From Ochotona curzoniae (Eukaryota; Chordata; Mammalia; Lagomorpha; Ochotonidae): a stretch of DNA of 64,000 bases. The notes below the pieces were generated by a model. That model ran no database searches, was not told where the DNA came from, and was given only the letters and a program-made list of their open reading frames with translations. Both the position numbers and the translations under genes were made by a program. The stretch lies in assembly GCF_017591425.1 (NCBI RefSeq), contig NW_024467105.1, positions 62,001-126,000 of the forward strand. The letters run 5' to 3'. The first letter of the stretch is position 1. Each line of letters opens with the position of its first letter. Positions 37,252-51,086 of the stretch are shown one piece after another.

Positions 37252-40233
37252 CCTAACATGTGCTTAGTGCTGTGAATGGTGCCAGACCTTAGTTTTCAAA
37301 AGTAGCTGAAAACTGCACTGGCGCTGATGTTCTAACTGAATGTAGAGTTTTCTGCATTTGAAAGGAGCAGCTAGATCATTACTTTGTGCGGAATACTCAA
37401 TAAGTTGCATTTCAGCGCATTGTGTTTTAGAGACACTGTGTGAGAAATGTGGGATTTCGTTCGAAGCGGGTGTTACATTGTGAAGCAGCTTCACATTCTG
37501 AGTTTCTTCCCTACAGCTAATATGTACTTCGTGTTGTAAATGGTGCCACAACCTTGGATTTCAAAGGTAGATGAAAACTGCGTTGGTGTTGATGTTCTCG
37601 TTGAATGTAGAGTTGTCTGCATTTCAAAGGAGCAGCTAGATCATTACTTTGTGCGGGATACTCAATAAGATGCATTTCAGCGCATTGTGTTTCTTCCCTA
37701 TAGCTAACATGTACTTCTTGCTGTAAATGTTGCCACAACCTTGGTTTTCAAAAGTAGCTAAAAACTACATTGGCGTGGTTGTTCTCGTTGGATGTAGAGT
37801 TGTCTGCATTTCATAGGAGCAGCTAGATCATTACTTTGTGCGGAATACTCAATAAGTTGCATTTCAGCGCATTGTGTTGTAGAGACTCTGTGTGAGAAAT
37901 TTGGGATTTCGTTCGAAGCAGGTTTTCCATTGTGAAGCATCTTCACATTCTGAGTTTCTTCCCTATAGCTAACATGTACTTCGTGTTGTAAATGATGCCA
38001 CAACCTTGGATTTCAAAGGTAGCTGAAAACTGCGTTGGCGTTGATATTCTCGTTGGATGTAGAGTTGTCTGCATTTGAAAGGAGCAGCTAGATCATTACT
38101 TTGTGCGGAATACTCAATAAGCTGCATTTCAGCACATTTTGTTTTTGAAACACTGTGTGAGAAATGTGGGATTTCGTTCGAAGCGGGTTTTCTATTGTGA
38201 AGCAGCTTCACATTCTGAGTTTCTTCTCTATAGTTAACATGTACTTCGTGTTTTAAATGGTGCCATAACCTTGGTTTTCAAAGGTAGCTGAAAACTGCAT
38301 TGGCGCTGATGCTCTCGCTGCATGTGCAGTTGTCTGCATTTCAAAGGAGCAGCTAGATCATTACTTTGGGCGGAATACTCAATAAGATGCATTTCAGCGC
38401 ATTGTGTTTCTTCCCTATAGCTAACATGTACATCTTGCATTAAATGTTGCCACAACCTTGGTTTTCAAAGGTAGCTGAAAACTGCGTTGGTGTTGATGTT
38501 ATAATTGGATGTAGAGGTGTCTGCATTTCAAAGGAGCAGCTAGATCATTACTTTGTGCAGAATACTCAATAAGCTGTATTTCAGCACATTGTGTTTTAGA
38601 GACACTATGTGAGAAATGTATGATTTCATTCGAAGCGGGTTTTACATTGTGAAGCAGCTTCCCATTCTGAGTTTCTTCCCTATATCTGACATGTACTTCG
38701 TGTTGTAAATGGTTCCACAACCTTGGTTTTCAATAGTAGCTGAAAACTGCGATGATGTTGATGTTTTCATTGGATGTGGAGTTGTCTGCATTTGAAAGGA
38801 GCAGCTAGATCATTACTTTGTGCGGAATACTCAAAATGCTGCATTTCAGCGCATTGTGTTTTTCTTCCCTATAGCTAACATGTACTTCGTGTTTTAAATG
38901 GTGCCAGAACCTTGGTTTTCAAAGGTAGCTGAAAACTGCATTGGTGTTGATGTTCTCGTTGGATGTAGAGTTGTCTGCATTTCAAATGAGCAGCTAAATC
39001 ATTACTTTGTGAGTAATACTCAATAAGATGCATTTCAGCGCATTGTGTATTTCTTTCTTATAGGTAATCTGTACTTCGTGTTGTAAATGATGCCACAACG
39101 TTGGATTTCAAAGGTAGCTGAAAACTGCATCGGTGGTGATATTCTCGTTGGATGTAGAGTTGTCTGCATTTCAAAGGAGCAGCTAGATCCTTACTTTGTT
39201 TGGAATACTCAATAAGCTGCATTTCAGCACATTTTGTGTTAGAGACACTGCGTGAGAAATGTGGGATTTCGTTTGAAGCGGGTTTTCCATTATGAAGCAG
39301 CTTCACATTCTGAGTTTCTTCTCTATAGCTAACCTGTACTTAGTGTTGTAAATGGTGCCAGAACCATGGTTTTCAAAGGTAGCTGAAAACTGCATTGGCG
39401 CTGATGCTCTCGCTGCATGTGGAGTTGTCTGCATTTGAAAGGAGCAGCTAGATCATTACTTTGTGCGGAATACTCAATAAGCTGCATTTCAGCACATTTT
39501 GTTTTAGAGACACTGTGTGAGAAATGTGGGATTTCGTTCGAAGCGGGTTTTCCATTGTGAAGCAGCTTCACTTTCTGATTTTCTTCACTATAGCTAACAT
39601 GTTCTTCGTGTTGTAAATGGTGACACAACATTGGTTTCAAAGGTAGACGAAAACTGTGTTGGTGTTGATGTTCTCGTTGGATGTGGAGTTGTCTGCATTT
39701 CAAAGGAGCAGCTAGATCATTACTTTGTGCGGAATGCTCAATAAACTGCATTTCAGCGCATTGTGTTTTTCTTCCCTATACCTAACATGTGCTTAGTGCT
39801 GTAAATGGTGCCAGAACCTTAGTTTTCAAAAGTAGCTGAAAACTGCGATGACGTTGATGTTATAATTGGATGTGGAGTTGTCTGCATTTGAAAGGAGCAG
39901 CTAGATCATTACTTTGTGCCGAATACTCAATAAGCTGCATTTCAGCACATTTTGTTTTAGAGACACTGTGTGAGAAATGTGGGATTTCGTTCGAAGCGGG
40001 TTTTCCATTGTGAAGCAGCTTCACTTTCTGATTTTCTTCACTATAGCTAACATGTTCTTCGTGTTGTAAATGGTGACACAACATTGGTTTCAAAGGTAGA
40101 CGAAAACTGTGTTGGTGTTGATGTTCTCGTTGGATGTGGAGTTGTCTGCATTTGAGAGGAGCAGCTAGATCATTACTTTGTGCGGAATGCTCAATAAACT
40201 GCATTTCAGTGCATTGTGTTTTTCTTCACTATA
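37252..40233 (+). repeat. B unit, copy 2 (13 monomers, 2982 bp)
   Basis: Same order as the preceding unit, with the final S merged into the next unit's first L. It aligns with 30091-32430 at an offset near 7161. Intact box cores start at 37456, 38173, 39268 (TTTG variant), 39533 and 39986. Broken cores lie near 37907 (CAGG) and 38625 (TTCA). Confidence 0.84.
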
Positions 40234-43200
40234 GCTAACATGTACTTCGTGTTATAAATGGTGCCAGAATCTAGCTTTTCAAAGGTAGCTGAAAACTGCA
40301 TTGGCGCTGAAGCTCTTGTTGGATGTAGAGTTTTCTGCATTTCAAAGGAGCAGCTAAATCATTACTTTGTGCGGAATACTCAATAAGTTGCATTTCAGCG
40401 CATTGTGTTTTAGAGACACTGTGTGAGAAATGTGGGATTTCGTTCGAAGCGGGTGTTACATTGTGAAGCAGCTTCACATTCTGAGTTTCTTCCCTACAGC
40501 TAATATGTACTTCGTGTTGTAAATGGTGACACAACCTTGGATTTCAAAGGTAGATGAAAACTGCCTCGGTGGTGATATTCTCGCTCAATGTAGAGTTGTC
40601 TGCATTTCAAAGGAGCAGCTAGATCATTACTTTGTGCGGGATACTCAATAAGATGCATTTCAGCGCATTGTGTTTCTTCCCTATAGCTAACATGTACTTC
40701 TTGCTGTAAATGTTGCCACAACCTTGGTTTTCAAAAGTAGCTAAAAACTACATTGGCGTGGTTGTTCTCGTTGGATGTAGAGTTGTCTGCATTTCATAGG
40801 AGCAGCTAGATCATTACTTTGTGCGGAATACTCAATAAGTTGCATTTCAGCGCATTGTGTTGTAGAGACTCTGTGTGAGAAATTTGGGATTTCGTTCGAA
40901 GCAGGTTTTCCATTGTGAAGCATCTTCACATTCTGAGTTTCTTCCCTATAGCTAACATGTACTTCGTGTTGTAAATGATGCCACAACCTTGGATTTCAAA
41001 GGTAGCTGAAAACTGCGTTGGCGTTGATATTCTCGTTGGATGTAGAGTTGTCTGCATTTGAAAGGAGCAGCTAGATCATTACTTTGTGCGGAATACTCAA
41101 TAAGCTGCATTTCAGCACATTTTGTTTTTGAAACACTGTGTGAGAAATGTGGGATTTCGTTCGAAGCGGGTTTTCTATTGTGAAGCAGCTTCACATTCTG
41201 AGTTTCTTCTCTATAGTTAACATGTACTTCGTGTTTTAAATGGTGCCATAACCTTGGTTTTCAAAGGTAGCTGAAAACTGCATTGGCGCTGATGCTCTCG
41301 CTGCATGTGCAGTTGTCTGCATTTCAAAGGAGCAGCTAGATCATTACTTTGGGCGGAATACTCAATAAGATGCATTTCAGCGCATTGTGTTTCTTCCCTA
41401 TAGCTAACATGTACATCTTGCATTAAATGTTGCCACAACCTTGGTTTTCAAAGGTAGCTGAAAACTGCGTTGGTGTTGATGTTATAATTGGATGTAGAGG
41501 TGTCTGCATTTCAAAGGAGCAGCTAGATCATTACTTTGTGCAGAATACTCAATAAGCTGTATTTCAGCACATTGTGTTTTAGAGACACTATGTGAGAAAT
41601 GTATGATTTCATTCGAAGCGGGTTTTACATTGTGAAGCAGCTTCCCATTCTGAGTTTCTTCCCTATATCTAACATGTACTTCGTGTTGTAAATGGTTCCA
41701 CAACCTTGGTTTTCAATAGTAGCTGAAAACTGCGATGATGTTGATGTTTTCATTGGATGTGGAGTTGTCTGCATTTGAAAGGAGCAGCTAGATCATTACT
41801 TTGTGCGGAATACTCAAAATGCTGCATTTCAGCGCATTGTGTTTTTCTTCCCTATAGCTAACATGTACTTCGTGTTTTAAATGGTGCCAGAACCTTGGTT
41901 TTCAAAGGTAGCTGAAAACTGCATTGGTGTTGATGTTCTCGTTGGATGTAGAGTTGTCTGCATTTCAAATGAGCAGCTAAATCATTACTTTGTGAGTAAT
42001 ACTCAATAAGATGCATTTCAGCGCATTGTGTATTTCTTTCTTATAGGTAATCTGTACTTCGTGTTGTAAATGATGCCACAACGTTGGATTTCAAAGGTAG
42101 CTGAAAACTGCATCGGTGGTGATATTCTCGTTGGATGTAGAGTTGTCTGCATTTCAAAGGAGCAGCTAGATCCTTACTTTGTTTGGAATACTCAATAAGC
42201 TGCATTTCAGCACATTTTGTGTTAGAGACACTGCGTGAGAAATGTGGGATTTCGTTTGAAGCGGGTTTTCCATTATGAAGCAGCTTCACATTCTGAGTTT
42301 CTTCTCTATAGCTAACCTGTACTTAGTGTTGTAAATGGTGCCAGAACCATGGTTTTCAAAGGTAGCTGAAAACTGCATTGGCGCTGATGCTCTCGCTGCA
42401 TGTGGAGTTGTCTGCATTTGAAAGGAGCAGCTAGATCATTACTTTGTGCGGAATACTCAATAAGCTGCATTTCAGCACATTTTGTTTTAGAGACACTGTG
42501 TGAGAAATGTGGGATTTCGTTCGAAGCGGGTTTTCCATTGTGAAGCAGCTTCACTTTCTGATTTTCTTCACTATAGCTAACATGTTCTTCGTGTTGTAAA
42601 TGGTGACACAACATTGGTTTCAAAGGTAGACGAAAACTGTGTTGGTGTTGATGTTCTGGTTGGATGTGGAGTTGTCTGCATTTCAAAGGAGCAGCTAGAT
42701 CATTACTTTGTGCGGAATGCTCAATAAACTGCATTTCAGCGCATTGTGTTTTTCTTCCCTATACCTAACATGTGCTTAGTGCTGTAAATGGTGCCAGAAC
42801 CTTAGTTTTCAAAAGTAGCTGAAAACTGCGATGACGTTGATGTTATAATTGGATGTGGAGTTGTCTGCATTTGAAAGGAGCAGCTAGATCATTACTTTGT
42901 GCCGAATACTCAATAAGCTGCATTTCAGCACATTTTGTTTTAGAGACACTGTGTGAGAAATGTGGGATTTCGTTCGAAGCGGGTTTTCCATTGTGAAGCA
43001 GCTTCACTTTCTGATTTTCTTCACTATAGCTAACATGTTCTTCGTGTTGTAAATGGTGACACAACATTGGTTTCAAAGGTAGACGAAAACTGCGATGATG
43101 TTGATGTTATAATTGGATGTGGAGTTGTCTGCATTTGAAAGGAGCAGCTAGATCATTACTTTGTGCGGAATGCTCAATAAACTGCATTTCAGCGCATTGT

Positions 43201-43404
43201 GTTTTTCTTCACTATAGCTAACATGTACTTCGTGTTATAAATGGTGCCAGAATCTAGCTTTTCAAAGGTAGCTGAAAACTGCATTGGCGCTGAAGCTCTT
43301 GTTGGATGTAGAGTTTTCTGCATTTCAAAGGAGCAGCTAAATCATTACTTTGTGCGGAATACTCATAAGTTGCATTTCAGCGCATTGTATATTTCTTCCC
43401 TATA
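40234..43404 (+). repeat. B unit, copy 3, beginning with a fused monomer
   Basis: The first monomer (40234-40498) has the front of the usual last S (AGAATCTAGC type) and the back of the usual first L, so exactly one 188-bp monomer was lost in register. The rest aligns with copy 2 at an offset of 2983. Intact box cores start at 40439, 41156, 42251 (TTTG variant), 42516 and 42969. Broken cores lie near 40890 and 41610. Confidence 0.84.
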
Positions 43405-46307
43405 CCTAACATGTGCTTAGTGCTGTGAATGGTGCCAGAACCTTAGTTTTCAAAAGTAGCTGAAAACTGCACTGGCGCTGATGTTCTATCTGAATGTAGA
43501 GTTTTCTGCATTTGAAAGGAGCAGCTAGATCATTACTTTGTGCGGAATACTCAATAAGTTGCATTTCAGCGCATTGTGTTGTAGAGACACTGTGTGAGAA
43601 ATGTGGGATTTCGTTCGAAGCGGGTTTTCCATTGTGAAGCACCTTCACTTTCTGAGTTTCTTCCCTATAGCTAACATGTACATCGCGTTGTAAATGGTGC
43701 CACAACCTTGGTTTTCAAAGGTAGATGAAAACTGTGTTGGTGTTGATGTTCTCGTTGGATGTGGAGTTGTCTGCATTTGAAAGGAGCATCTAGATCGTTA
43801 CTTTGTGCGGGATACTCAATGAGCTGCATTTCAGCGCATTGTGTTTTTCTTCCATATAGCTATCATGTACTTCGTGTTGTAAATGGTGCCACAACCTTTG
43901 TTTTCAAAGGTAGATGAAAACTGCGATGATGTTGATGTTATAATTGGATGTGGAGTTGTCTGCATTTGAAAGGAGCAGCTAGATCATTACTTTGTGCGGA
44001 ATACTCAAAATGCTGCATTTCAGCGCATTGTGTTTTTCTTCCGTATAGCTAACATGTACTTCGTGTTATAAATGGTGCCATAACCTTGGTTTTCAAAGGT
44101 AGCTGAACACTGCATTGGCGCTGATGTTCTCGTTGGATGTAGAGTTGTCTGCATTTCAAAGGAGCAGCTAGATCATTACTTTGTGCGGAATACTCAATAA
44201 GCTGCATTTCAGCGCATTGTGTTGTAGAGACACTGTGTGAGAAATGTGGGATTTCGTTCGAAGCGGGTTTTCCATTGTGAAGCATCTTCACATTCTGAGT
44301 TTCTTCCCTACAGATAACATGTACTTCGTGTTGTAAATTGTGCCACAACCTTGGATTTCAAGGTAGATGAAAACTGCATTGGCGCTGATGCTCTCGCTGA
44401 ATCTGCAGTTGTCTGCATTTGAAAGGAGCAGCTAGATCATTACTTTGTGCGGAATACTCAATAAGATGCATTTCATCGCATTGTGTTTCTTCCCTATAGC
44501 TAACATGTACTTCTTGCTGTAAATGTTGCCACAACCTTGGTTTTCAAAAGTAGCTGAAAACTACCTTGGCGTTGATGTTCTCGTTGGATATAGAGTTGTC
44601 TGCATTTCATAGGAGCAGCTAGATCATTACTTTGTGCGCAATACTCAATAAGCTGCATTTCAGCACATTTTGATTTAGAAACACTGTGTGAGAAATGTGG
44701 GATTTCGTTCGAAGCGGGTTTTCTATTGTGAAGCAGCTTCACCTTCTGATTTTCTTCTCTATAGCTAACCTGTACTTCGTGTTGTAAATGGGGCCAGAAC
44801 CATGGTTTTCAAAGGTAGCTGAAAACTGCGTTGGCGTTGATATTCTCGTTGGATGTAGAGTTGTCTGCATTTCAAAGGAGCAGCTAGATCCTTACTTTGA
44901 GCGGAACAGTCAATAAGCTGCACTTCAGCACATTTTGTGTTAGAGACACTGTGTGAGAAATGTGGGATTTCGTTCGAAGCGGGTTTTCCATTATGAAGAA
45001 GCTTCACCTTCTGAGTTTCTTCTCTATAGCTAACCTGTACTTAGTGTTGTAAATGGGGCCAGAACCATGGTTTTCAAAGGTAGCTGAAAACTGCAATGGC
45101 GCTGATGCTCTCGCTGCATGTGGAGTTGTCTGCATTTGAAAGGAGCAGCTAGATCATTACTTTGTGCGGAATACTCAATAAGCTGCATTTCAGCGCATTG
45201 TGTTGTAGAGACACTGTGTGAGAAATGTGGGATTTCGTTCGAAGCGGGTTTTCCATTGTGAAGCATCTTCACATTCTGAGTTTCTTCCCTACAGATAACA
45301 TGTACTTTGTGTTTTAAATGGTGCCACAACCTTGGATTTCAAAGGTAGACGAAAACTGCATTGGCGCTGATGCTCTCGCTGAATCTGCAGTTGTCTGCAT
45401 TTGAAAGGAGCAGCTAGATCATTACTTTGTGCGGAATACTCAATAAGATGCATTTCATCGCATTGTGTTTCTTCCCTATAGCTAACATGTACTTCTTGCT
45501 GTAAATGTTGCCACAACCTTGGTTTTCAAAAGTAGCTGAAAACTACCTTGGCGTTGATGTTCTCGTTGGATGTAGAGTTGTCTGCATTTCAAAGGAGCAG
45601 CTAGATCATTACTTTGTGCGGAATAATCAAAATACTGCATTTCAGCGCATTGTGTTTTTCTTCCCTATAGCTAACATGTACTTCGTGTTATTAATTGTGC
45701 CATAACCTTGGTTTTCAAAGGTAGCTGAAAACTGCAATGGCGCTGATGCTCGCGCTGCATGTGGAGTTGTCTGCATTTCAAAGGAGCATCTAGATCATTA
45801 CTTTGTGCGGAATACTCAATAAGCTGCATTTCAGCACATTTTGTTTTAGACACTGTGTGAGAAATGTGGGATTTCGTTCGAAGCGGGTTTTCCATTGTGA
45901 AGCAGCTTCACTTTCTGATTTTCTTCACTATAGCTAACATGTTCTTCGTGTTGTAAATGGTGACACAACATTGGTTTCAAAGGTAGACGAAAACGCGATG
46001 ATGTTGATGTTATAATTGGATGTGGAGTTGTCTGTATTTGAAAGGAGCAGCTAGATCATTACTTTGTGCGGAATGCTCAATAAACTGCATTTCAGCGCAT
46101 TGTGTTTTTCTTCACTATAGCTAACATGTACTTCGTGTTATAAATGGTGCCAGAATCTAGCTTTTCAAAGGTAGCTGAAAACTGCATTGGCGCTGAAGCT
46201 CTTGTTGGTTGTAGAGTTTTCTGCATTTCAAAGGAGCAGCTAAATCATTACTTTGTGCGGAATACTCATAAGTTGCATTTCAGCGCATTGTATATTTCTT
46301 CCCTATA
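43405..46307 (+). repeat. Block A5, 13 monomers with an internal fusion
   Basis: Order is L S S L S L L L S S L S S. It matches the front of block A, but the monomer at 45481-45669 fuses the start of the A-slot L (3007 type) to the end of the A-slot S (3459 type), removing one L plus one S. Intact box cores start at 43610, 44253, 44704, 44969, 45234 and 45873; none is broken, the best run in the window. Confidence 0.83.
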
Positions 46308-48748
46308 CCTAACATGTGCTTAGTGCTGTGAATGGTGCCAGAACCTTAGTTTTCAAAAGTAGCTGAAAACTGCACTGGCGCTGATGTTCTAGCTGAATGT
46401 AGAGTTTTCTGCATTTGAAAGGAGCAGCTAGATCATTACTTTGTGCGCAATACTCAATAAGTTGCATTTCAGCGCATTGTGTTGTAGAGACACTGTGTGA
46501 GAAATGTGGGATTTCGTTCGAAGCGGGTTTTCCATTGTGAAGCACCTTCACATTCTGAGTTTCTTCCCTATAGCTAACATGTACTTCGCGTTGTAAATGG
46601 TGCCACAACCTTGGTTTTCAAAGGTAGATGAAAACTGTGTTGGTGTTGATGTTCTCGTTGGATGTGGAGTTGTCTGCATTTGAAAGGAGCATCTAGATCG
46701 TTACTTTGTGCGGGATATTCAATGAGCTGCATTTCAGCGCATTGTGTTTTTCTTCACTATAGCTAACATGTACTTCGTGTTGTAAATGGTGCCACAACCT
46801 TTGTTTTCAAAGGTAGATGAAAACTGCGATGATGTTGATGTTATAATTGGATGTGGAGTTGTCTGCATTTGAAAGGAGCAGCTAGATCATTACTTTGTGC
46901 GGAATACTCAAAATGCTGCATTTCAGCGCATTGTGTTTTTCTTCCGTATAGCTAACATGTACTTCGTGTTGTAAATGGTGCCATAACCTTGGTTTTCAAA
47001 GGTAGCTGAACACTACATTGGCGTTGATGTTCTCGTTGGATGTAGAGTTTTCTGCCTTTCAAAGGAGCAGCTAGATCATTACTTTGTGCGGAATACTCAA
47101 TAAGCTGCATTTCAGCGCATTGTGTTGTAGAGACACTGTGTGAGAAATGTGGGATTTCGTTCGAAGCGGGCTTTCCATTGTGAAGCAGCTTCACATTCTG
47201 AGTTTCTTCCCTACAGATAACATGTACTTCGTGTTGTAAATGGTGCCACAACCTTGGATTTCAAGGTAGATGAAAACTGCATTGGCGCTGATGCTCTCGC
47301 TGAATCTGCAGTTGTCTGCATTTGAAAGGAGCAGCTAGATCATTACTTTGTGCGGAATACTCAATAAGATGCATTTCATCGCATTGTGTTTCTTCCCTAT
47401 AGCTAACATGTACTTCTTGCTGTAAATGTTGCCACAACCTTGGTTTTCAAAAGTAGCTGAAAACTACCTTGGCGTTGATGTTCTCGTTGGATATAGAGTT
47501 GTCTGCATTTCATAGGAGCAGCTAGATCATTACTTTGTGCGCAATACTCAATAAGCTGCATTTCAGCACATTTTGATTTAGAAACACTGTGTGAGAAATG
47601 TGGGATTTCGTTCGAAGCGGGTTTTCTATTGTGAAGCAGCTTCACCTTCTGATTTTCTTCTCTATAGCTAACCTGTACTTAGTGTTGTAAATGGGGCCAG
47701 AACCATGGTTTTCAAAGGTAGCTGAAACTGCATTGGCGCTGATGCTCTCGCTGAATCTGCAGTTGTCTGCATTTGAAAGGAGCAGCTAAATCATTACTTT
47801 GTGAGTAATACTCAATAAGCTGCATTTCAGCGCATTGTGTTTTACTTTCTTATAGCTAACCTGTACTTCGTGTTGTAAATGGTGCCAGAAACATGGTTTT
47901 CAAAAGTAGCTGAAAACTGCGTTGGCGTTGATATTCTCGTTGGATGTAGAGTTGTCTGCATTTCATAGGAGCAGCTAGATCATTACTTTGTGCGGAATAC
48001 TCAATAAGCTGCATTTCAGCACATTTTGTGTTAGAGACACTGCGTGAGAAATGTGGGATTTCGTTCGAAGCGGGTTTTCCATTATGAAGCAGCTTCACAT
48101 TCTGAGTTTCTTCTCTATAGCTAACCTGTACTTAGTGTTGTAAATGGGGCCAGAACCATGGTTTTCAAAGGTAGCTGAAAACTGCAATGGCGCTGATGCT
48201 CGCGCTGCATGTGGAGTTGTCTGCATTTGAAAGGAGCAGCTATACCATTACTTTGTGCGGAATACTCAATAAGCTGCATTTCAGCACATTTTGTTTTAGA
48301 CACTGTGTGAGAAATGTGGGATTTCGTTCGAAGCGGGTTTTCCATTGTGAAGCAATGATTTTCTTCACTATAGCTAACATGTTCTTCGTGTTGTAAATGG
48401 TGACACAACATTGGTTTCAAAGGTAGACGAAAACTGTGTTGGTGTTGATGTTCTCGTTGGATGTGGAGTTGTCTGCATTTGAGAGGAGCAGCTAGATCAT
48501 TACTTTGTGCGGAATGCTCAATAAACTGCATTTCAGTGCATTGTGTTTTTCTTCACTATAGCTAACATGTACTTCGTGTTATAAATGGTGCCAGAATCTA
48601 GCTTTTCAAAGGTAGCTGAAAACTGCATTGGCGCTGAAGCTCTTGTTGGATGTAGAGTTTTCTGCATTTCAAAGGAGCAGCTAAATCATTACTTTGTGCG
48701 GAATACTCATAAGTTGCATTTCAGCGCATTGTATATTTCTTCCCTATA
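46308..48748 (+). repeat. A-derived segment, 11 monomers (copy of 27.9-30.1 kb)
   Basis: Order is L S S L S L S L L S S. From about 46.57 kb onward it is the 18658-bp-distant partner of 27915-30090, including the 253-bp L (here 48120-48372). Intact box cores start at 46513, 47156, 47607, 48060 and 48323. Confidence 0.83.
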
Positions 48749-51086
48749 CCTAACATGTGCTTAGTGCTGTGAATGGTGCCAGACCTTAGTTTTCAAAAGT
48801 AGCTGAAAACTGCACTGGCGCTGATGTTCTAACTGAATGTAGAGTTTTCTGCATTTGAAAGGAGCAGCTAGATCATTACTTTGTGCGGAATACTCAATAA
48901 GTTGCATTTCAGCGCATTGTGTTTTAGAGACACTGTGTGAGAAATGTGGGATTTCGTTCGAAGCGGGTGTTACATTGTGAAGCAGCTTCACATTCTGAGT
49001 TTCTTCCCTACAGCTAATATGTACTTCGTGTTGTAAATGGTGACACAACCTTGGATTTCAAAGGTAGATGAAAACTGCCTCGGTGGTGATATTCTCGCTC
49101 AATGTAGAGTTGTCTGCATTTCAAAGGAGCAGCTAGATCATTACTTTGTGCGGAATACTCAATAAGATGCATTTCAGCGCATTGTGTTTCTTCCCTATAG
49201 CTAACATGTACTTCTTGCTGTAAATGTTGCCACAACCTTGGTTTTCAAAAGTAGCTAAAAACTACATTGGCGTGGTTGTTCTCGTTGGATGTAGAGTTGT
49301 CTGCATTTCATAGGAGCAGCTAGATCATTACTTTGTGCGGAATACTCAATAAGTTGCATTTCAGCGCATTGTGTTGTAGAGACTCTGTGTGAGAAATTTG
49401 GGATTTCGTTCGAAGCAGGTTTTCCATTGTGAAGCATCTTCACATTCTGAGTTTCTTCCCTATAGCTAACATGTACTTCGTGTTGTAAATGATGCCACAA
49501 CCTTGGATTTCAAAGGTAGCTGAAAACTGCGTTGGCGTTGATGTTCTCGTTGGATGTAGAGTTGTCTGCATTTGAAAGGAGCAGCTAGATCATTACTTTG
49601 TGCGGAATACTCAATAAGCTGCATTTCAGCACATTTTGTTTTTGAAACACTGTGTGAGAAATGTGGGATTTCGTTCGAAGCGCGTTTTCTATTGTGAAGC
49701 AGCTTCACATTCTGAGTTTCTTCTCTATAGCTAACCTGTACTTCGTGTTTTAAATGGTGCCATAACCTTGGTTTTCAAAGGTAGCTGAAAACTGCATTGG
49801 CGCTGATGCTCTCGCTGCATGTGCAGTTGTCTGCATTTCAAAGGAGCAGCTAGATCATTACTTTGGGCGGAATACTCAATAAGATGCATTTCAGCGCATT
49901 GTGTTTCTTCCCTATAGCTAACATGTACATCTTGCATTAAATGTTGCCACAACCTTGGTTTTCAAAGGTAGCTGAAAACTGCGTTGGTGTTGATGTTATA
50001 ATTGGATGTAGAGGTGTCTGCATTTCAAAGGAGCAGCTAGATCATTACTTTGTGCAGAATACTCAATAAGCTGTATTTCAGCACATTGTGTTTTAGAGAC
50101 ACTATGTGAGAAATGTATGATTTCATTCGAAGCGGGTTTTACATTGTGAAGCAGCTTCCCATTCTGAGTTTCTTCCCTATATCTAACATGTACTTCGTGT
50201 TGTAAATGGTTCCACAACCTTGGTTTTCAATAGTAGCTGAAAACTGCGATGATGTTGATGTTTTCATTGGATGTGGAGTTGTCTGCATTTGAAAGGAGCA
50301 GCTAGATCATTACTTTGTGCGGAATACTCAAAATGCTGCATTTCAGCGCATTGTGTTTTTCTTCCCTATAGCTAACATGTACTTCGTGTTTTAAATGGTG
50401 CCAGAACCTTGGTTTTCAAATGTAGCTGAAAACTGCATTGGTGTTGATGTTCTCGTTGGATGTAGAGTTGTCTGCATTTCAAATGAGCAGCTAAATCATT
50501 ACTTTGTGAGTAATACTCAATAAGATGCATTTCAGCGCATTGTGTATTTCTTTCTTATAGGTAATCTGTACTTCGTGTTGTAAATGATGCCACAACGTTG
50601 GATTTCAAAGGTAGCTGAAAACTGCATCGGTGGTGATATTCTCGTTGGATGTAGAGTTGTCTGCATTTCAAAGGAGCAGCTAGATCCTTACTTTGTTTGG
50701 AATACTCAATAAGCTGCATTTCAGCACATTTTGTGTTAGAGACACTGCGTGAGAAATGTGGGATTTCGTTCGAAGCGGGTTTTCCATTATGAAGCAGCTT
50801 CACATTCTGAGTTTCTTCTCTATAGCTAACCTGTACTTAGTGTTGTAAATGGTGCCAGAACCATGGTTTTCAAAGGTAGCTGAAAACTGCATTGGCGCTG
50901 ATGCTCTCGCTGCATGTGGAGTTGTCTGCATTTGAAAGGAGCAGCTAGATCATTACTTTGTGCGGAATACTCAATAAGCTGCATTTCAGCCATTTGTTTT
51001 AGAGACACTGTGTGAGAAATGTGGGATTTCGTTCGAAGCGGGTTTTCCATTGTGAAGCAGCTTCACTTCTGTTTTTCTTCCCTATA
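48749..51086 (+). repeat. Partial block B, 10 monomers (copy of 30.1-32.4 kb)
   Basis: Order is L S L L S L S S L L; it is the partner of 30091-32430. After the last L, matching to B stops and type C monomers begin. Intact box cores start at 48953, 50765 and 51028. Broken ones lie near 49400 (CAGG), 49670 (CGCG, elsewhere intact at this slot) and 50125 (TTCA). Confidence 0.82.
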
